Source of the DNA: an uncultured Roseiflexaceae bacterium
GTDB lineage: Bacteria; Chloroflexota; Chloroflexia; Chloroflexales; Roseiflexaceae
Direction: 5' to 3'
Assembly (NCBI GenBank): GCA_903932805.1
Contig: CAIZHO010000242.1
Coordinates: forward strand, 1 to 14,762
Length of the DNA: 14,762 nt
Under the pieces are notes generated by a model. The model worked only from the letters and a program-made list of their open reading frames with translations, ran no database searches and was not told the origin of the DNA. Positions 13,732 through 14,762 of this stretch are shown here, in pieces. The position numbers were made by a program, and so were the translations under genes. How positions within the stretch are numbered: position 1 is the stretch's first letter; each line of letters starts with the position of its first letter.

Positions 13732-14762
13732 TCAGGGTGTTGTGGTGAGGCTCCGTTGCGGGGCCCACCCCTCGACGATGGTTGTGTCAACGGTATATCG
13801 GATCTTGAGCCAAGCGGTGCCGTCGGCACTTTGCGGGCCATCGACCCACTCGACACGTGAACCAGCAGGGATGCTCCCCACGACCGTCCCATTACTGGCA
13901 GGCTCACCATGGAGCTCGAGGGGGGTGTCGCCGCTGACCAGCAAATACTGTGCGTCATTTTCGCTGCCAGAGAAGAGCCCAGTTATCCAACTCGGGAGCG
14001 ATACGCTCGGCATACTGAGTTGCATCTCGCTGAATAGGCCGGCGCTCTGTGCAGGTTGGTTCGCAACATAGTACCATCCACCAGCGCCGAGCCCACCCAA
14101 AACGAGCATTGAAATCAGCACACGCCCCAGTGTACGATTGCCTTGCCGGCGTTTGCGTGGTTGCGTGCCCGCATGGGGGGCAGTTGTTGGTGTCTGCTGA
14201 TCCCCAAGCGGTCCAGTGCTGTTGCCGCCAATCACAATATCGCGGCGTGCTTGTTCGATGAGTTCGAGCAGTTCATCGAGGTTTTTCAGACGGTTGAGTG
14301 GGTTGCGTGCGGTACAACGCATAATAAGGTCGTCGATTTCGGGTGGACAGCCAGCACTCACGACCGCCGACACCGGCGGGATGTCGCTCGACTCGTGCTG
14401 GGTCAGGATTTCATCTGCATTGGTGCCACTATAGGGTCGGAAGCCGCCGAGAATCTCGAACAGCAGAATACCCACCGCATACACCGCACTCTCGACCGTC
14501 TCGGCACTGCCCTGGAGGCGCTCGGGAGAACGATAGCTGGCAATGTCGATGAGGACCTCGTTGGGGGTCAAGGTCCAGTTTTCGATCCACTTCACGTGGC
14601 CTTCGCTGATAACAACAAAGTCGTTACTGCTGATAGGAGGGTGGGGGATGTGTGATTCTTGGCAGGCTTTGATTACCGCAACAATATGCCGGATATATTG
14701 CAACGCTTCGATAGGGGTGACTGGTGCACGCGCCCTGAGCGTTTTGCCGGTGATGAACTCCG
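13732..14762 (-). CDS. Membrane-anchored Ser/Thr pseudokinase with extracytoplasmic SH3-like domain (N-terminus outside window)
   Basis: The frame is open to the window end, so the N-lobe is missing. The visible part begins at the kinase hinge (E-F-I-T-G-K-T-L) and covers the C-lobe to about 14240, including the APE-like S-Y-R-S-P-E-R-L, the helix-F region Y-A-V-G-I-L-L-F-E-I-L-G-G-F-R-P-Y and a closing N-P-L-N-R segment. The catalytic loop reads H-P-P-I-S-S-N where active kinases have H-R-D-x-K-P-x-N, and the DFG position reads E-N-W. The proton-accepting Asp, the loop Lys and the Mg-binding Asp are thus gone. After a polar Pro/Thr-rich linker and a basic R-K-R-R stop there is one transmembrane helix (about 14121-14068). 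Residues from about 13950 to the stop resemble a bacterial SH3 domain ending in E-G-W-A-P. The fold would put the kinase-like domain inside and the SH3-like domain outside. Confidence 0.85.
   Translation of the reverse strand, partial: EFITGKTLRARAPVTPIEALQYIRHIVAVIKACQESHIPHPPISSNDFVVISEGHVKWIENWTLTPNEVLIDIASYRSPERLQGSAETVESAVYAVGILLFEILGGFRPYSGTNADEILTQHESSDIPPVSAVVSAGCPPEIDDLIMRCTARNPLNRLKNLDELLELIEQARRDIVIGGNSTGPLGDQQTPTTAPHAGTQPRKRRQGNRTLGRVLISMLVLGGLGAGGWYYVANQPAQSAGLFSEMQLSMPSVSLPSWITGLFSGSENDAQYLLVSGDTPLELHGEPASNGTVVGSIPAGSRVEWVDGPQSADGTAWLKIRYTVDTTIVEGWAPQRSLTTTP

Noticed and set aside
13719..13958. N-terminal extension of the sirtuin by 80 residues
   Set aside because: It would overlap the kinase gene's SH3-like region in another frame and is low-complexity; the ATG at 13718 has a proper Shine-Dalgarno and starts at the family's normal N-terminus.
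1..14762. CRISPR array, tRNA/rRNA, transposase or phage genes
   Set aside because: Read for on both strands; no spaced direct-repeat array, tRNA-like cloverleaf or mobile-element protein was recognised.

Overview
The window carries about twelve complete genes plus one gene cut at each end, packed with very little non-coding space. No RNA genes, CRISPR arrays, insertion sequences or prophage genes were seen. The GC-rich third codon positions, a CruA-type lycopene cyclase, a Ser/Thr-kinase-like membrane protein with an SH3-like tail and bacterial housekeeping genes (rodA, dprA, purM, purC) suggest a Gram-variable environmental bacterium. A Chloroflexota of the Chloroflexia type is my best guess, from gene content alone, with moderate-to-low certainty.

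Left part, plus strand (1-3056): the end of an unrecognised small gene, an M29 metallo-aminopeptidase, and a CruA-like FAD-dependent lycopene cyclase, all co-directional. A perfect 16-bp stem-loop and a second small stem-loop fill the gap to pepF, an M3 oligoendopeptidase read on the minus strand and converging on the cyclase. pepF and a GNAT acetyltransferase diverge from a ~100-bp region where -10-like hexamers overlap on the two strands. The GNAT gene then converges on purC with only 8 bp between the stop codons.

Right part, all minus strand (5599-14762), in transcription order: pseudokinase (cut by the window end), degenerate sirtuin, RimJ/RimL-type GNAT, solute-binding lipoprotein, [hairpin], dprA, [TATAAT promoter], rodA, purM, alpha/beta hydrolase, purC. 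Gaps inside the two blocks run from 13 bp down to an ATGA overlap, so they look like two operons: kinase-sirtuin-GNAT-SBP (perhaps reading into dprA) and rodA-purM-hydrolase-purC.

The most unusual content is at the right end. The kinase-like protein has lost the catalytic Asp and Lys of its HRD-loop and its whole DFG motif. The sirtuin directly downstream has lost its catalytic His (Asn instead), the TQN of the TQNxD motif and the GTS NAD-binding motif, yet keeps the fold signature, part of the Zn site and a desuccinylase-like YxxR. Two neighbouring signalling enzymes with eroded active sites, followed by an acetyltransferase and a binding protein without a permease, form a plausible sensor/scaffold locus that I do not recognise as a described system. 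Smaller points of interest are an animal-PAICS-like PurC, a hairpin that buries the dprA ribosome-binding site, and repeated CCTGAT elements just upstream of the rodA promoter.
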